Source of the DNA: Cornus controversa
Lineage: Eukaryota > Streptophyta > Magnoliopsida > Cornales > Cornaceae
DNA: 64,000 nucleotides
Assembly (NCBI GenBank): GCA_026545225.1
Contig: CM048853.1
Span: 46,549,755 to 46,613,754 of the forward strand
Direction: 5' to 3'
A program made the translations under genes and the position numbers. This document shows, piece after piece, positions 22,216-33,327 of this stretch. A model generated the notes under the pieces. The model had not been told where the DNA came from and did not search any database. It saw only the letters and a list, made by a program, of their open reading frames with translations. Numbering within the stretch: the first letter of the stretch is position 1; every line of letters starts with the position of its first letter.

Positions 22216-23222
22216 ACAATAACAGTCGTCGAGGGAGAACCTGCCTAATCAACATCAGTATAACCTTCGATGCGCAAATGTCCAGACGACTGATAGAAAA
22301 GACCACTACCCGGAGCCCCCTTAAGATACTTCAAAATCCGTATAACCGCGTCCATGTGAGCAATTCGTGGGTTGGTCATAGATTGACTCACAACACTGAC
22401 TGCATAGGCAATATCTGGATGAGTAATGGTTAGATAAATTAGCTTGCCTACAAGACGTCTGTACACCTCTGGATCATCAACCAAGTCCCCAACCTCAGGC
22501 AGTAGCTTCAGATTATTCTCCATAGGGGTTCTTGCAGATTTAAAGCCAAGATAACCCGTATCCCTTAAGAGATCAAGAGTATATTTTCTATGAGAGAAAC
22601 AAATTCCTTTCTTTGATCTAGCAATCTCGATACCAAGAAAATAACGGAGCTTGCCCAAATATTTAGTGAGAAAATTCAAACCCAAATGATGAATCAAGGT
22701 CTGAATCCCTTCCTTGTCACCCTTAGTAATGACGATGTCATCCACATAGACCACCAAAATTATAATGCCACATTTTGTCTTCTTATTGAATGATCAGCTC
22801 GACTTCTAGTCATGCCATGACCAACCACCACCTTGCTAAACTTATCAAACCACACGCGAGGTGACTATTTGAGTCCATAAATAGATTTTTTGAGATGACA
22901 AACACACTCCCCCGGACTCAAACCCAGGAGGCTGAGCCATCTACATTGCCTCGGTAAGATCACTCTGAAGAAAAACATTTTTGACATTAAGTTGACGGAG
23001 AGGCTAGTCAAGATTGGCAGCAAGAGAGATAATTATGCGAACAGAGTCGAGCTTAGTCGCAAGTGAGAAAGTCTCAATATAGTCAATGCCATAGGTTTGA
23101 GTGAAACCCTTAGCAACAAGGTGAGCCTTTAAATGATCAACAATGCCATCAGGATTTTGTTTCAATGTGAAAACCCAATGACAGCCAACAACATGAGCAC
23201 CTACAGGCTTTAGAACAAGATC
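22216..23222 (-). pseudogene. copia-2 reverse transcriptase, left-arm copy
   Basis: The minus-strand frame at 22245-22757 reads MVVYVDDIVITKGDKEGI (YVDD catalytic motif present), GKLRYFLGIEIARSKKGICF and SVVSQSMTNPRIAHMDAV. Upstream fragments in other frames give GCHWVFTLKQNPDGIVDHLK and AQPPGFESG-like text with stops near 22870 and 22940. RT is broken but more of the thumb is open here than in the right-arm copy. Confidence 0.9.
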
Positions 23223-24068
23223 CTAAGTATGATTCAATTGTAAGGTATGCATTTCCTCTTCCATAGCTTTCCGCAAGCGAAGATGGGAAAAAGCCTCCCT
23301 ATATGACTTACGAACAGTAACAAATGACAATGATAAAGAGAAAGCTCGAAAAGAAGATGACAAATGGTCATAAGAAACAAAATGAGATATATGATGATCA
23401 GTACAAATCATTCTACTTTTGCAAAATGCAATGGGAAGATCAAGATCAGACTCAAAAGGATGAACAACTGGATCTGTAGGCGTCGAGGAAGATGATGAAG
23501 AATGTAAGGAAAGCTCTGCATGTTCAATCGCTGGCTTGGGCAGCAGTAGGAGCAGAAACGATATTCCTGCGAGGACGTCGAGTATAAACCCTAGGAGCAG
23601 GAGTATCAAGAACTGGATATGGTAGAACAATGTCTTAAAAAATAAGTTCACGTACTCTCCTTAGAATAATATGGAATATACTCAAAGAATGTCACATTAG
23701 CACACAATGTTTTCTCAAAGAAGGGCTGTAGCACCTATATCCTTTTTGAGTGCGAGAATAGCCCAGAAATATGCATTTTTGAGTTTGACTCGTCTTTGAT
23801 AAATTATGAACAAAACAAACACACCCTGGAGGAAGAGAAAAGAGGTCTTTATCAGGAAACATCATTTGAAAAAGTGATTTACCTTTTATGACCTGATTTG
23901 ACATTCTATTCAATAGATATGCCGCAACAAGAATTGCGTTTTCCCAAAAATGCTTAGGCACATTCATTTAAATCATCAGAGCCCGGGAAATAGCAAGAAT
24001 GGGTCCATTATTTCTTTCACCAATTTTATTTTGTTGGAAAGTATCAACACAGGAAGTTTGATGAGTGA
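23223..24068 (-). pseudogene. copia-2 integrase C-terminal part and linker, left-arm copy
   Basis: The minus strand at 23692-23967 reads MNVPKHFWENAILVAAYLLN, RMSNQVIKGKSLFQMMFPD and GYSRTQKGYRCYSP, the C-terminal half of copia integrase. Then 23223-23651 carries DLDLPIAFCKSRMICTDHHI and the linker to RT. The integrase core just upstream is cut by the insertion of the gag-only LTR element at 24074. Confidence 0.88.
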
Positions 24069-24073
24069 CACCT

Positions 24074-26311
24074 TGACAGAGCGGAAGCTATAAAACGTTC
24101 GCGCACGAACAAGATAAATAACTTTGAATCCACAAAAAGAAATTGCAAAGCAATTGATATATTATTGATAAATTGATTTTTGCCTTATGGCAGTACATAT
24201 ATTTATAATAGAGAAATCATAATCCTAACAACACAAGGAAATTTAAAAACTAAAGGAAAACTTGTAACACAAGAAACTGATAAAAATAAAACTTTCTCCA
24301 AATATTCTGAAAAAATGAAATAAGAAACCTAATAATTAAAAACTACTAAATATTAAATTTCAACCAATTCCGAGTTCGTTTGGTCCACGAACAAAATTCC
24401 TGAAATATTCAGCTCTTTTCCTATAGGATGAAAAAGCATGATTTTTGAGTCCTAAACGAATATTTTCAGCCATAAAACAACATGGGCCACTAGCTAAAGC
24501 TAGTGGATTTTGCTTACTGGGTCGTTTCTGATCAAATATGGGTCTTGTGGAGTAAAAACGACGTGAACAAAAATTGTCCTACATTCGTCCCCTCTACTTC
24601 AAAAGAACTCGTCCTCGAGTTTTGCTGCAAATAAAGTGACTCATCATATAGGAGTATGAACAAAATTTTATACCACCTAAGACTTGATCTCAAAGCATCA
24701 TAAACTTGCCTCAATATTTTCTGTCATTTTTCTTTCCTTTTTTCCAACTTCTCAACGACATCACTTGATACACCATATGACTGAACTTCCCTATTAATGC
24801 CAAGATCCCAAATTTTAATGCTTGGTTTTATCATTCTGGTAACTATAAAGTTTACCTTTTCTCCACCTTTAAGTGGCCACTCAAGCTTTTTGGTGAATTG
24901 GTGAATAAGGAACATACTGAAATAATTTCACTGGGAACATCCATGTTGGAATAACCATCAGCTAGGGTCTCATGGATAACATCATCATCCTTGTTCTTGG
25001 TGCAAACCATGGAAGCATCCTCAACATCTTTGATCGTGTGCTCAAACTCTTGTGTCACGTCATTACCTTGACTCCTTGAATATGAGTCCATGTCGTAAGT
25101 GTCCCTATGCCATCATCCTCTTGGACTTCGTTGAACAACAAGGAATCACAGGTAACTTTTGTGACTAATTGTTCTTTCAAGTTATCATTGATATCAACAT
25201 ATTCTTCCACCTCCTTTTGGACATGCAATTTAAGAATTTCAAAGATTCGATCATCACCTAATTCAGTGTCGAAATCATTTTCTTTGTAATCTTTTGTTAC
25301 AAGAGGTGAAACAATAGAATTTTCCTCGCAATTAGTCTCATTAAAATAACTAGTGGCTTCAACAAAATTACCTTCAAACTCCTTCGTGCAGTCGTTGATA
25401 GACGTATACTCTTTCCTGCAATTCTGATATTTGTTATACATCATCTTCTCATAATTTGATGGTAGAAATGTAGCTTTTATCAACCTTTCATCTTGTACCA
25501 CGATTGCACACGTTATTTTCCTTACCTCATTCGGTTAGTTTGTGTCTGATCCCACTAAGCTGAAGCACATCCTTTGAACTTGAAGGCTACAAGCGGAACT
25601 TGCTTGTTTTCAGGTACATCGAAGTACTCAAAAAAATCTTCAACTTCTTCAAGCCAATCCAAGACTTCCTCAATAATAAAACTTTCACAAAAAATTAGTA
25701 GATCAAGTTTTTTTTGAAACTCACGATTGTCTGGATGTCACGTCTACCTCGATCACGTCGAGCAACCGCAACTTCTCTGAATCCAAACTCATCATCATCG
25801 AAATAATCCTCATAGGCTAGAGGCCTACGCCAATATACATGAACATAATCCATATTCGGTTGGCTGCGAGGAACAACTCCAACACGATCTCGAATTGGAC
25901 TATGAATCTGGTTGCCACCAATTTGTCTACACCGTTGATCAAATCGCCGTTCTTGAGAATGCATGGCTGCCTAAGGGATTTTCACTCTGTGATCTTCGTC
26001 GACAAAGTGGGTGCTACCAAAACAACCAATTGCCATTAGACCAGGGTAAATCAAGGCTCTGATACCAACTGATGGAGCGGAAGCTATGAATGTTCATGCA
26101 CGAACAAGATAAACAACTTTGAATTCAGAAAGTTAAAGAAAATTGCAAATCAATTGATATATTATTTGATAAATTGATTGATTGATTTTTGCCCTATGGC
26201 AGTACATATATTTATAATAGAGAAATCATAATTCTAACAGCACAAGGAAATCTAAAAACAAAAGGAAACTTGTAGAAATCCTAATCCTAACAGGTTAAGG
26301 AAATCTGAAAT
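24074..26311 (-). mobile_element. Gag-only LTR element (TR-GAG type) in copia-2, left-arm copy
   Basis: The 3' LTR is 24074-24586. The internal region carries only gag and an unknown acidic segment. The 5' LTR starts at 26070 and is cut at about 26311 by an unrelated block. The primer site reads TTGGTATCAGAGCC on the minus strand next to the 5' LTR. The target duplication CACCT (24069-24073; AGGTG on the element strand) is intact on this side only. The complete version of the same insertion is in the right arm at 53694-56326. Confidence 0.88.
25055..25964 (-). pseudogene. Ty3-gypsy-type gag of the gag-only element, left-arm copy
   Basis: Starts MHSQERRFDQRCRQIGGNQI (25964 downwards) and continues across frameshifts with WLEEVEDFFEYFDVPENKQV and FKFKGCASAWWDQTQ, then FLPSNYEKMMYNKYQNCRKE. 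This is the Ty3-gypsy capsid core. After about residue 60 of the frame at 25055-25501 it passes into an acidic segment with no protease, RT or integrase. Gag-only elements must borrow polymerase functions from autonomous relatives. Right and left copies carry different stops. Confidence 0.85.
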
Positions 26312-28224
26312 ACCCCCACAAAATTTCGTGCATGAGGTGGCCAGTCTCATACACAAAACCTGAGGGATACCAACAACTGATAGCAACAAGCATAGAAGAC
26401 AAAAGACAGAATGAAATAATTTCTAAAAGCTGAACAGAAAATCCCACTGAATTGAAATAACCGATAAAAATAATTATATGCCTGGTAATACAATTTGGAA
26501 GCCCTGTAACCCAAGGACCCCTTAACCAGAATAAACAAAAGTTTAATACTCTAATTTAAAACTAACAACCAAAATCTCCAAAAGAGTTCATAGTCTGATC
26601 CTTAAATAAGAGAATAGGTTTCTACCCTGTAACCGATGAGAAGAGATGTCTGCCACAACCAATCCTAAAACTCTATCCTCGCAGTGGAACCTGTCTGAAA
26701 CTTGAAATATCAACAAAGTGGGTTAAACCCACAAGCAAGTCCTATCTACTACATCCCAATCAGAGAACCAATATACATACCCTAGTATAAGGGACACAAA
26801 AAGAATCCATAGATTTAACATACAAGTTATTCTTTTATCTAGTTTCATGTTTCCAAAACAACAGTCATTATTTGTAATGTTCCACCCAAATCCTTATTAT
26901 GCAAAAGTGAACACCTTTCTTAAGTTCAACAGAAATAAACATAACATAAATAATCTCAAGTTTAATCAATCCTAACATGCCACCATTTTATCCTTTGACA
27001 CCTTAATAGGTATAGGTATATACATACTGGTCATTTCCTACCTAGTTCATGTTTTCAGAAATCATAATCATCTTATACATTGTCCCAACAAACCCTTATC
27101 ATTCAAAATGAACACATTCTTTAAGTTCAAAATAAAGAAACATATGTATGCATTTTATTAAATCTAGGCCATCCTGACATGCCAAATATAATGTATAGAT
27201 ACCTTATTAGGTGTAAGCGATCTTGACACGCCGGGCAATCCTGACATGCCAAATAAAATGTATAGATACCTTATTAGGTATGGGCAATCCTGACACGTCG
27301 GGCAATCCTTACATGCCAAATAAAATGCATAGATACCTTATTAGGTATGGGCGATCCTGACACGTCGGACAATCCTTACATGCCAAATAAAATGCATAGA
27401 TACCTTATTAGGTATGGGCGATCCTGACACGCTGGCAATCCTTACATGCCAAATAAAATATATAGATACATTCCCAATATGAAACATACAATAAATAAGG
27501 TGCATTATGCTTTTAATTTGCACATACCAAGTAATTCAAATTATCCGATATGAAATTATCACCAGAAGACAAATCGTTCACAAATAAACTATAATCAAGT
27601 ATTCATGGACATTTATATCTTTAAAGGAAAAAGCATTCAAATAAATCAAATAACACAAACCCCTTTTAGAAGCAACCACCCAATTAAACCTCCGGTTTAT
27701 TTAAACCTTCAAGGGAGTTAAAAACCTAACTCGAATCTAAGTTTTCGGCCTATTTTGTTCCTAAAATCACGTTTAAACATCTTGGAAATTTTCTAATATT
27801 CTTAGAAATTTAAAAGAAATATTTTCTAATAAGAGACAAATAAAGCATAGTCAGAGGCATACTTATACAACCGATACAACCTCAAGGGAAACTCCTTTTC
27901 ACTTGAAATTTAAAACCTAGGTGCATTTTAATCCTATAAATTTACCTGCATTTTTTTAGAATTTTCTGGAATTTTAAAAATATTTTTCTAAAATGAAAGA
28001 AGGTGAAAACCTAACTTTTAGACATTTTAAAAATCAATTGAACACCAAGAGAAGCTCATTTCAAGATGAAAATTTAAACCCAAGTTCATTTAACATCCAG
28101 AAAGTTACAGTAAAATTTGGGAATTTTTGAAAAATTTTAAGTATTTTCTAAAATAACAGAAGGTGAAAAACCCAACTTTTGGACACCTTAAAAATCAATT
28201 GAACTACAAGGGAATCTTATTTCG
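26312..28224. repeat. Left-arm-specific block, LTR-like, no right-arm counterpart
   Basis: Between the truncated gag-only LTR (26311) and the copia-2 gag start (28225) the left arm holds sequence with no match in the right arm, which instead has copia-2 gag to integrase (52081 to ~53693). It is rich in A/T with repeated phrases such as AAATTTTAAGTATTTTCTAAAATAACAGAAGG-like text (similar at about 27960-28030 and 28130-28160) and contains a 67-bp tandem array. It resembles part of a Ty3-gypsy LTR but lacks clear ends. It probably replaced the original sequence by insertion plus deletion. Confidence 0.55.
27170..27480. repeat. 67-bp tandem repeat, about 4.7 copies
   Basis: The unit contains CATGCCAAATAAAATGCATA, GATACCTTATTAGGTATGGG and CGATCCTGACACGTCGG. 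Successive copies differ at a handful of positions. The minus-strand open frame across it is a by-product of the repeat. Confidence 0.85.
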
Positions 28225-28719
28225 AGTTGAGACCATTGAAGGTATTGGGCCTCTTCAATTTGGTAGTAGTTATAGATCCGAAAAAGAAAGTCATTGTTTT
28301 CCGATTTGTCACCCATGACAGTCAAGACGAGACAATCCGAGTAAAAGAGAGAGCATTATAGAATATTGAACATGAAATAGAAAGACAAGACAATCCGAGT
28401 ACAAGGGAGAGAACTATAGAATATTGAACATGAAATAGAGAAGGAACATAATGTTTTCTGTTCTTTTTTTGTAAGCCATCTATTCTAGAATTACAGAGAA
28501 AGACTTTTTGTTTTGTTTTGTTTTGTTTTTTTTTAAACCTAGGGTTCTAGGGGTCATTTTAACAGAGAATGAATAGAGAAACAAAATATATAGAGAAAGA
28601 ATAGAGAAACTGAGAAAGAAGAAATTGAAAAAGAAAAGGAAGAAGAAAACGAAGAAGAAGAAGAAGCTTCTTACGTTATGTCTTGAACTTGCAACTTGGA
28701 TCTTGATGCTCTGATACCA
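28225..28719 (-). pseudogene. copia-2 leader and gag start, left-arm copy
   Basis: Minus-strand text matches the right-arm copy in the primer site GGTATCAGAGC (28709-28719), the leader, and again in KLKRPNYLQW-like sequence near 28225-28315, but about 350 bp of extra GAA-rich sequence lies between (28315-28670). Only the first part of gag remains before the left-arm-specific block. Confidence 0.75.
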
Positions 28720-28958
28720 TGTTTACAATATAGGATAAGTTGAGAGATAAATATTAGAGAGAGAGAGGACAAAAATAGACTGTTTTATTATATATCTAAA
28801 GAGTGACAACAATCTGAATTTATAATGATCTGAAGAACAAAAAATAAGGAAAACAACAATATATGGAAAGAAGTGATTTTGCTCCTAATTAAGGAATAAT
28901 TGATATAACTCTAATTAAGGAATAGTTGACTGACTATAATTGTATTCTATTCACGACA
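28720..28958 (-). repeat. copia-2 5' LTR, left-arm copy
   Basis: 239 bp, with TG and CA ends, identical as far as I compared to 51689-51927 in the right arm. CTTAG target duplication at 28959. Confidence 0.93.
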
Positions 28959-29119
28959 CTTAGGATTTTCCCATTTGTACGCTGCAGTGTTTCAAAATAT
29001 TCTTTTTCCTTGGTATCCTTTTGATATTCCTTATTCAACATAGATAAGTGCAAGAAGTATGGACATTTGTCTCATTTGTTGGTTTTCTAATTTTCATTTT
29101 AAATCTGTTCCTTCTGTAG

Positions 29120-29179
29120 GCAATTTGGATATGGCACCATTGGATAAATTATCTCTAGGACCCAAAAAACTAAAACCAA
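29120..29179 (+). pseudogene. Exon-like block in host copy 2 (left arm)
   Basis: Acceptor TTCTGTAG, then a frame reading NLDMAPLDKLSLGPKKLKP, then a GTAAGT donor: good plant splice signals on both sides with phases that would allow splicing. The same block in copy 1 (2814-2876) has diverged, and the right arm has an identical mirror at 51468-51527. I do not recognise the protein. No flanking exons that join to it were identified within the window. Confidence 0.45.
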
Positions 29180-29934
29180 GTAAGTTTACCTTGTTTTGCT
29201 TTTACATGTCTCACTGAAACACTCAAGGGTGTTAATCTTTTTTTTTTTCTTTTTCTCTTTCTTTCTTTCTTATAGCCTTTTGAAATTACTGACACACGAG
29301 TTTTAGTAGAAGGAACACATGACCTTTTAGCAAATATTGAACATTAAATATAGCAAGCTGGACATAATCCCATAGAGGAAGCTGATGGGCAGGGTTTTAT
29401 ATACATTGAACTTCATCTAAATCCAGATATTGACAAGCGAGTAAAAATGAAAAAAAGCAATTTCCATTGTCTAATAATTAATTAAAACTAAGTGTCTTTG
29501 TCCTTATGAAGCTTTTCTTTTTTATGAAGGAAAGTATTTTTCAAAGATTCTATATAGATTTCTATATGAAACCGAGAGAGTTACCTTTCAGAAAATCCAA
29601 ACGATAGGGGGAAATCCCTATGCTTTATTCTTATGAAGGTGGGAGAAAAGATAAAATTAAAACTGATTATTAATCAAAATTTAAGTTTGAAACTCATGTA
29701 ATTAACCTCTTTTGGTTAACCAGAAAAATGGGATAGATCTATGAGTAATTACCTTTAAACTAGAATTTTTTTTACTTAAGCCCAAAGTCAAGTGCTGATG
29801 CAAATCATAAGAAGTTTAAGAAAGAGAAATTTTAAAAAGTGGTGAATGGTGTTTGCTTGCTGAGGAAATTCATGGACAGTGTGAAGCACTCTGGTTGAAA
29901 GAGGGACGTTGTTTCCCCATTTGATACAACTCCG

Positions 29935-30467
29935 AGAAGCTAAGAGAAGAGAGTCATGAGAGTAAAGGACTTGGTTATAGTTATGTATTCATTATTATGG
30001 TTTATGCAAGTTAAAATCCTTAATTTCTTGCACAATATACTTTGGAAAATCTTATTGTTGTGCTCTTATGTACTTAAATAATTATTTAGTAGGTTTAGCG
30101 GAACCACAAAACTTATGCATTTTAATGATTATGTTCTAATACACATTCAATTGTGAAAAAAATAAGCTCTTGTATCTTAATTAATAATAGCTCTGTTTTT
30201 ATTTACCGAAAACAAATAATAATAATAGCTCTGTTCAGTGTCGAACCCTTAACTTTTAAACAAAAAATCTAAGAGTTCTTGTTGTTAAGGAAGTATCAAA
30301 AGTAGTGTAAATCTTTTTCTGTTTACATGGAGTAGTAGTAGTTTAACATTTTCATGAATTCTGCTCGTAATTTGGGAGTTTGGACAGTTGTAAATAATTA
30401 GCAGATTATTGAATTATGTACTAAAGGATCAGTGTTGAACCAAGGTTTCCAACCAAGGGTATATAAG
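29935..30467 (+). repeat. Host tandem fragment, copy 3 (partial)
   Basis: Repeats the start of the tandem unit: AGCTAAGAGAAGAGAGTCAT near 29938, then GGTTTATGCAAGTTAAA and TTTAGTAGGTTTAGCGGAAC near 30088, as in copy 2 near 7087-7250. Similarity fades after about 30250. Confidence 0.65.
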
Positions 30468-30481
30468 ATATTTTGATAATA

Positions 30482-30686
30482 CAACAACAACAAAAAACAA
30501 CATAGTCCAAATTGAGGGCAATGCTAGGGGAAGATGAAGACCAAAGCTAACATGGGTAGATGTAGTAAAGAAAGATATGATAGCATGTGGAATAACTGAG
30601 GAGATGACCTTAAATAGAGCGGAATGGAAACATCGGATTCATGTAGCCGACCCCAAGTAATTGGGAAAAGGCTTAGTTTGTTGTAA
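30482..30686 (+). mobile_element. 5'-truncated RTE LINE fragment (LINE-D), left arm
   Basis: About 205 bp of the LINE 3' end (GGGCAATGCTAGGGGAAGAT to GGGAAAAGGCTTAGTTTG). Flanks ATATTTTGATAATA at 30468-30481 and 30687-30700 are a perfect 14-bp target duplication. Unusually, the truncated 5' end begins with a CAACAACAACAAAAAACAAC run complementary to the element's own TTG tail. Confidence 0.85.
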
Positions 30687-30700
30687 ATATTTTGATAATA

Positions 30701-30746
30701 ACAAACCATTAAATGTGAGGTATTGAATGTCTACTTGAGTTTATGG

Positions 30747-30780
<34 letters not shown>

Positions 30781-31850
30781 AAACCCAAGTGAACTTGTAG
30801 GTCAAAGACCAAAAATGATCCAATACTAAAAGATGACATGTTAAAGCTCAAATGACCTTGAAGTCAAAGACAAGAGGTAATAAAGTCAAGATGAGGACAT
30901 CAACCCAAAGGACATCATTGAAGATCAAAGATTTGAATAGATAGTCTTGGTGACTGCTAGATTGAATTGTAAAATTGTATTGATATGATATAGTTGAAAG
31001 CTCGTCTCTTAAGTTAAAAATGATTCTAGGACCATTGTATAAATATAATCACATATCATTAGGAGATAAAAGCCTTAGTTGAGCCTTCAAAGCCTATTAT
31101 CATACTCTGAGGATGTTTGACTGCCTAGTGCTTTCACACCAGTCGTGTAATAGATGAATCCAGTAGCCAAGTCACTTGTTGCATAAAATGGCTTAGGCGG
31201 TTAGTGACCAACCTCTAAACGCCTAGTTAATCTTTTCAGTAATTGAGCCAAAACATTTTTATCTGCCCTTAGGTGATTAGCTCCTTGAGTTTGAAAGCCT
31301 AGTAACAGATTCTAGCAACTGTGTCTTAAACCTTATATTAGCAATAGACAGTTAGGACTTTACCTCTTAACCAAATCATGTTTATCCAAAGGGATCTGAG
31401 CGGCTAATCATGATTCACTAAACGGCTAGAGATGATTTCCAGAGCCCGTGCCTAAATGTTAAAACTGCCCTTGAGCGGGTTAATGCCTTTCGAATGACTG
31501 GTAAGAACTGGTTCTGGAAAAAAGTGATTCTGTAGTCTAACCGATTATAACTAGTGTTCTAAGAGGCTAGCAGTGCTGAGATTTCAAATATAACAAGTTC
31601 CAACACTCGTTTTCGAAGTGTTTTAAAATGCCAACGTCTATACTGATATCCCAACAGATATATATTCAAATACTATAACACATGAACACTTGATCATCTC
31701 AAGTGTCGATCATGACCATAGAGTGAGATCCACCACAATGCATATCATGACTGTCTTGAAGGTTAGAACTATTATTGATCTTAGATCTACACCTCACATA
31801 TTGGTAGGATTTCTCTTGTGCATTGTTTGAATCTAATTAATATGGCTTTG
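30701..31850. other. Probable old LTR fragment with (TA)n microsatellite, left arm
   Basis: The text TTTTGATAATAACAAACCAT followed by repeated GTCAAAGACCAA-like phrases resembles the LTR starts of plant SIRE/Maximus copia elements, but no ends or coding domains are present. A TA microsatellite lies at 30748-30777. Short phrases such as GGCTAATCATGATT and GGCTAGAGATGATT recur. No gene is recognised. Confidence 0.35.
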
Positions 31851-31940
31851 TGAATTATCTGGATGGCTATGAAATCTCTCGGTATCTTCCATTGCACGAA
31901 AAACAGTTATCATTGCATTTTTCTTGATAATTTGCAGTAT

Positions 31941-32147
31941 GGTGGTCATCGTCGTGGTTATGGCACCGAGGAGGTTGAGGTATATCTTTTGATTTGTTAT
32001 TGTATTTTTGTCCTTAATAGTGAAATTTGTTATTGCATGGTGCCTTGTCTTCAGAGAACTGCAAAAGAGGTAGCTTATAATGTCTTTGGCTACACGGTCA
32101 TCTTTTGCCGTACAAGAGAGATGTTTTTGGACTATATACTTGTATGA
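31941..32147 (+). other. Exon-like sequence, unknown gene, left arm
   Basis: After TTTGCAG the sequence reads YGGHRRGYGTEEVE and then GTATATC, a possible 42-nt exon. After CTTCAG a second frame reads RTAKEVAYNVFGYTVIFCRT. Neither is recognised. The mirror at 48500-48706 is identical. Confidence 0.25.
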
Positions 32148-32159
32148 ATGTACCTTCAT

Positions 32160-33270
32160 GATAGTTTCAGGTAAAACAGAAATTCAGAATACTTTGTGCA
32201 ATTTTATGCATATCTGTGCGAGTACAGCAGTATCAATCTGAAATTCAACAAGTGGAATTTTCACATTCCGGGTGTAAATGGCTACTCAATAATTAATATT
32301 CGTCCCAAATATGTTTAAAAGTTAACCATCCTATGGTTTTTAGCTGTTATATTTGCTGTTCCTAAACTTGGCGCTCTTAAAAGAAGAGGGCAGAAGCGCA
32401 ATGGTAATTTTTTTCCCAGCAATTTACGAAATTTTGTAGTTCTTAGTTAATATTTGAATAGGTTTATTCCCTCAAGAAAGGGCTTACGTCTTCAATCTTG
32501 TTCAAATCAAGTTTTCCCAAACCCTATATTCTACCAAGATTCACAAGGCCTGTTTGGATTATCTAAGAATCATAAGGTGTAGTAAGTGGACAAGTATTTC
32601 AGAAAATTCTCTTTCTTTTTGCCTTTCTGGTAGAGTCAAAATCTTTTTTCTCTTTGTTTTTTTCGGTAAAATTAGAGAGAATTTGACTATATTGAAAGTG
32701 GTTCTCTATTTTATCAATGGGGAGTAAAAATGTTGTTTTGCTAATGACATAAACCATTTTATTTCCTTCTTGGTGTTTTAAGCCACATTGTGGAGGTAAG
32801 AAAATTACTAACCGTAATTCGCATGGAGAGGTTCCATTTTTTTACTTCATCTTATTGCTTGCATGTAATGTTTTTTTGTTTAAGCTTTGCTTCGTTTGAA
32901 TGATTATTAATGACATTAGCAAGTTAGTAACTGATTACATACATTTCAAGTTAGAAATTGTTTAAAATTCCAAGCATTTCACTTTCATTGTATGTTTTTT
33001 ATGGACATAAATGCCCTTTTGCCCTAATTCCAGCAATTAGGAAAACCACATCAAAACTTAAAAGAATATGAAAGCTATAAAATATCAATTAATAGATATA
33101 AAATAAAGTGGTGTTTGGCACCCTTATATGCAACCAATACAAGAGTATGTATGCATCTACTACTTTCTTATACAAGATAAAAAAATCTCGTACTACGTAA
33201 GCGGCCGACTTAGAAAGCTCCATCACTGTAGTGCACCATAAAACAACAGAAAATAAGTGTTATATAGACT
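32160..33270. other. Unassigned AT-rich sequence, left arm
   Basis: No coding motif, terminal repeat or RNA gene recognised. The same sequence is mirrored at about 47377-48487. Confidence 0.4.
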
Positions 33271-33327
33271 AATTATAGTAACACAGAGAGAGAGAAAAAA
33301 AGTGCAATGAAAATCAAACAATACATA

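Larger units (their letters stand above)
7438..28958 (-). mobile_element. Ty1-copia retrotransposon copia-2, left-arm copy, with nested insertions
   Basis: Outer ends TGTCAAGAATG at 7438 and CACGACA at 28958 are the two LTR edges, flanked by CTTAG at 7433-7437 and 28959-28963, a perfect 5-bp target duplication. The 3' LTR is cut by LINE-B: its two pieces (7438-7606 and 21728-21797) sum to 239 bp, exactly the length of the 5' LTR at 28720-28958. Internal domains run on the minus strand from the RNase H end near 21800 towards the gag start near 28690. The element also holds a gag-only LTR element (24074-26311) and an unrelated block (26312-28224). It is heavily broken and cannot encode a full polyprotein. 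Confidence 0.93.
7077..29934 (+). repeat. Host tandem fragment, copy 2 (split by copia-2)
   Basis: Host sequence at 7077-7437 continues at 28959-29934 once copia-2 is removed. The junction reads TTGCTTAG on the left and CTTAGGATT on the right, matching the uninterrupted TGCTTAGG of copy 1 near 2651. A third partial copy starts near 29935 with the same AGCTAAGAGAAGAGA phrase seen near 7087. Only intronic-looking sequence and one exon-like block are present. Confidence 0.7.

Noticed and set aside
27170-27480. Possible CRISPR-like array
   Set aside because: Units are contiguous 67-bp tandem repeats without unique spacers, in a plant genome.
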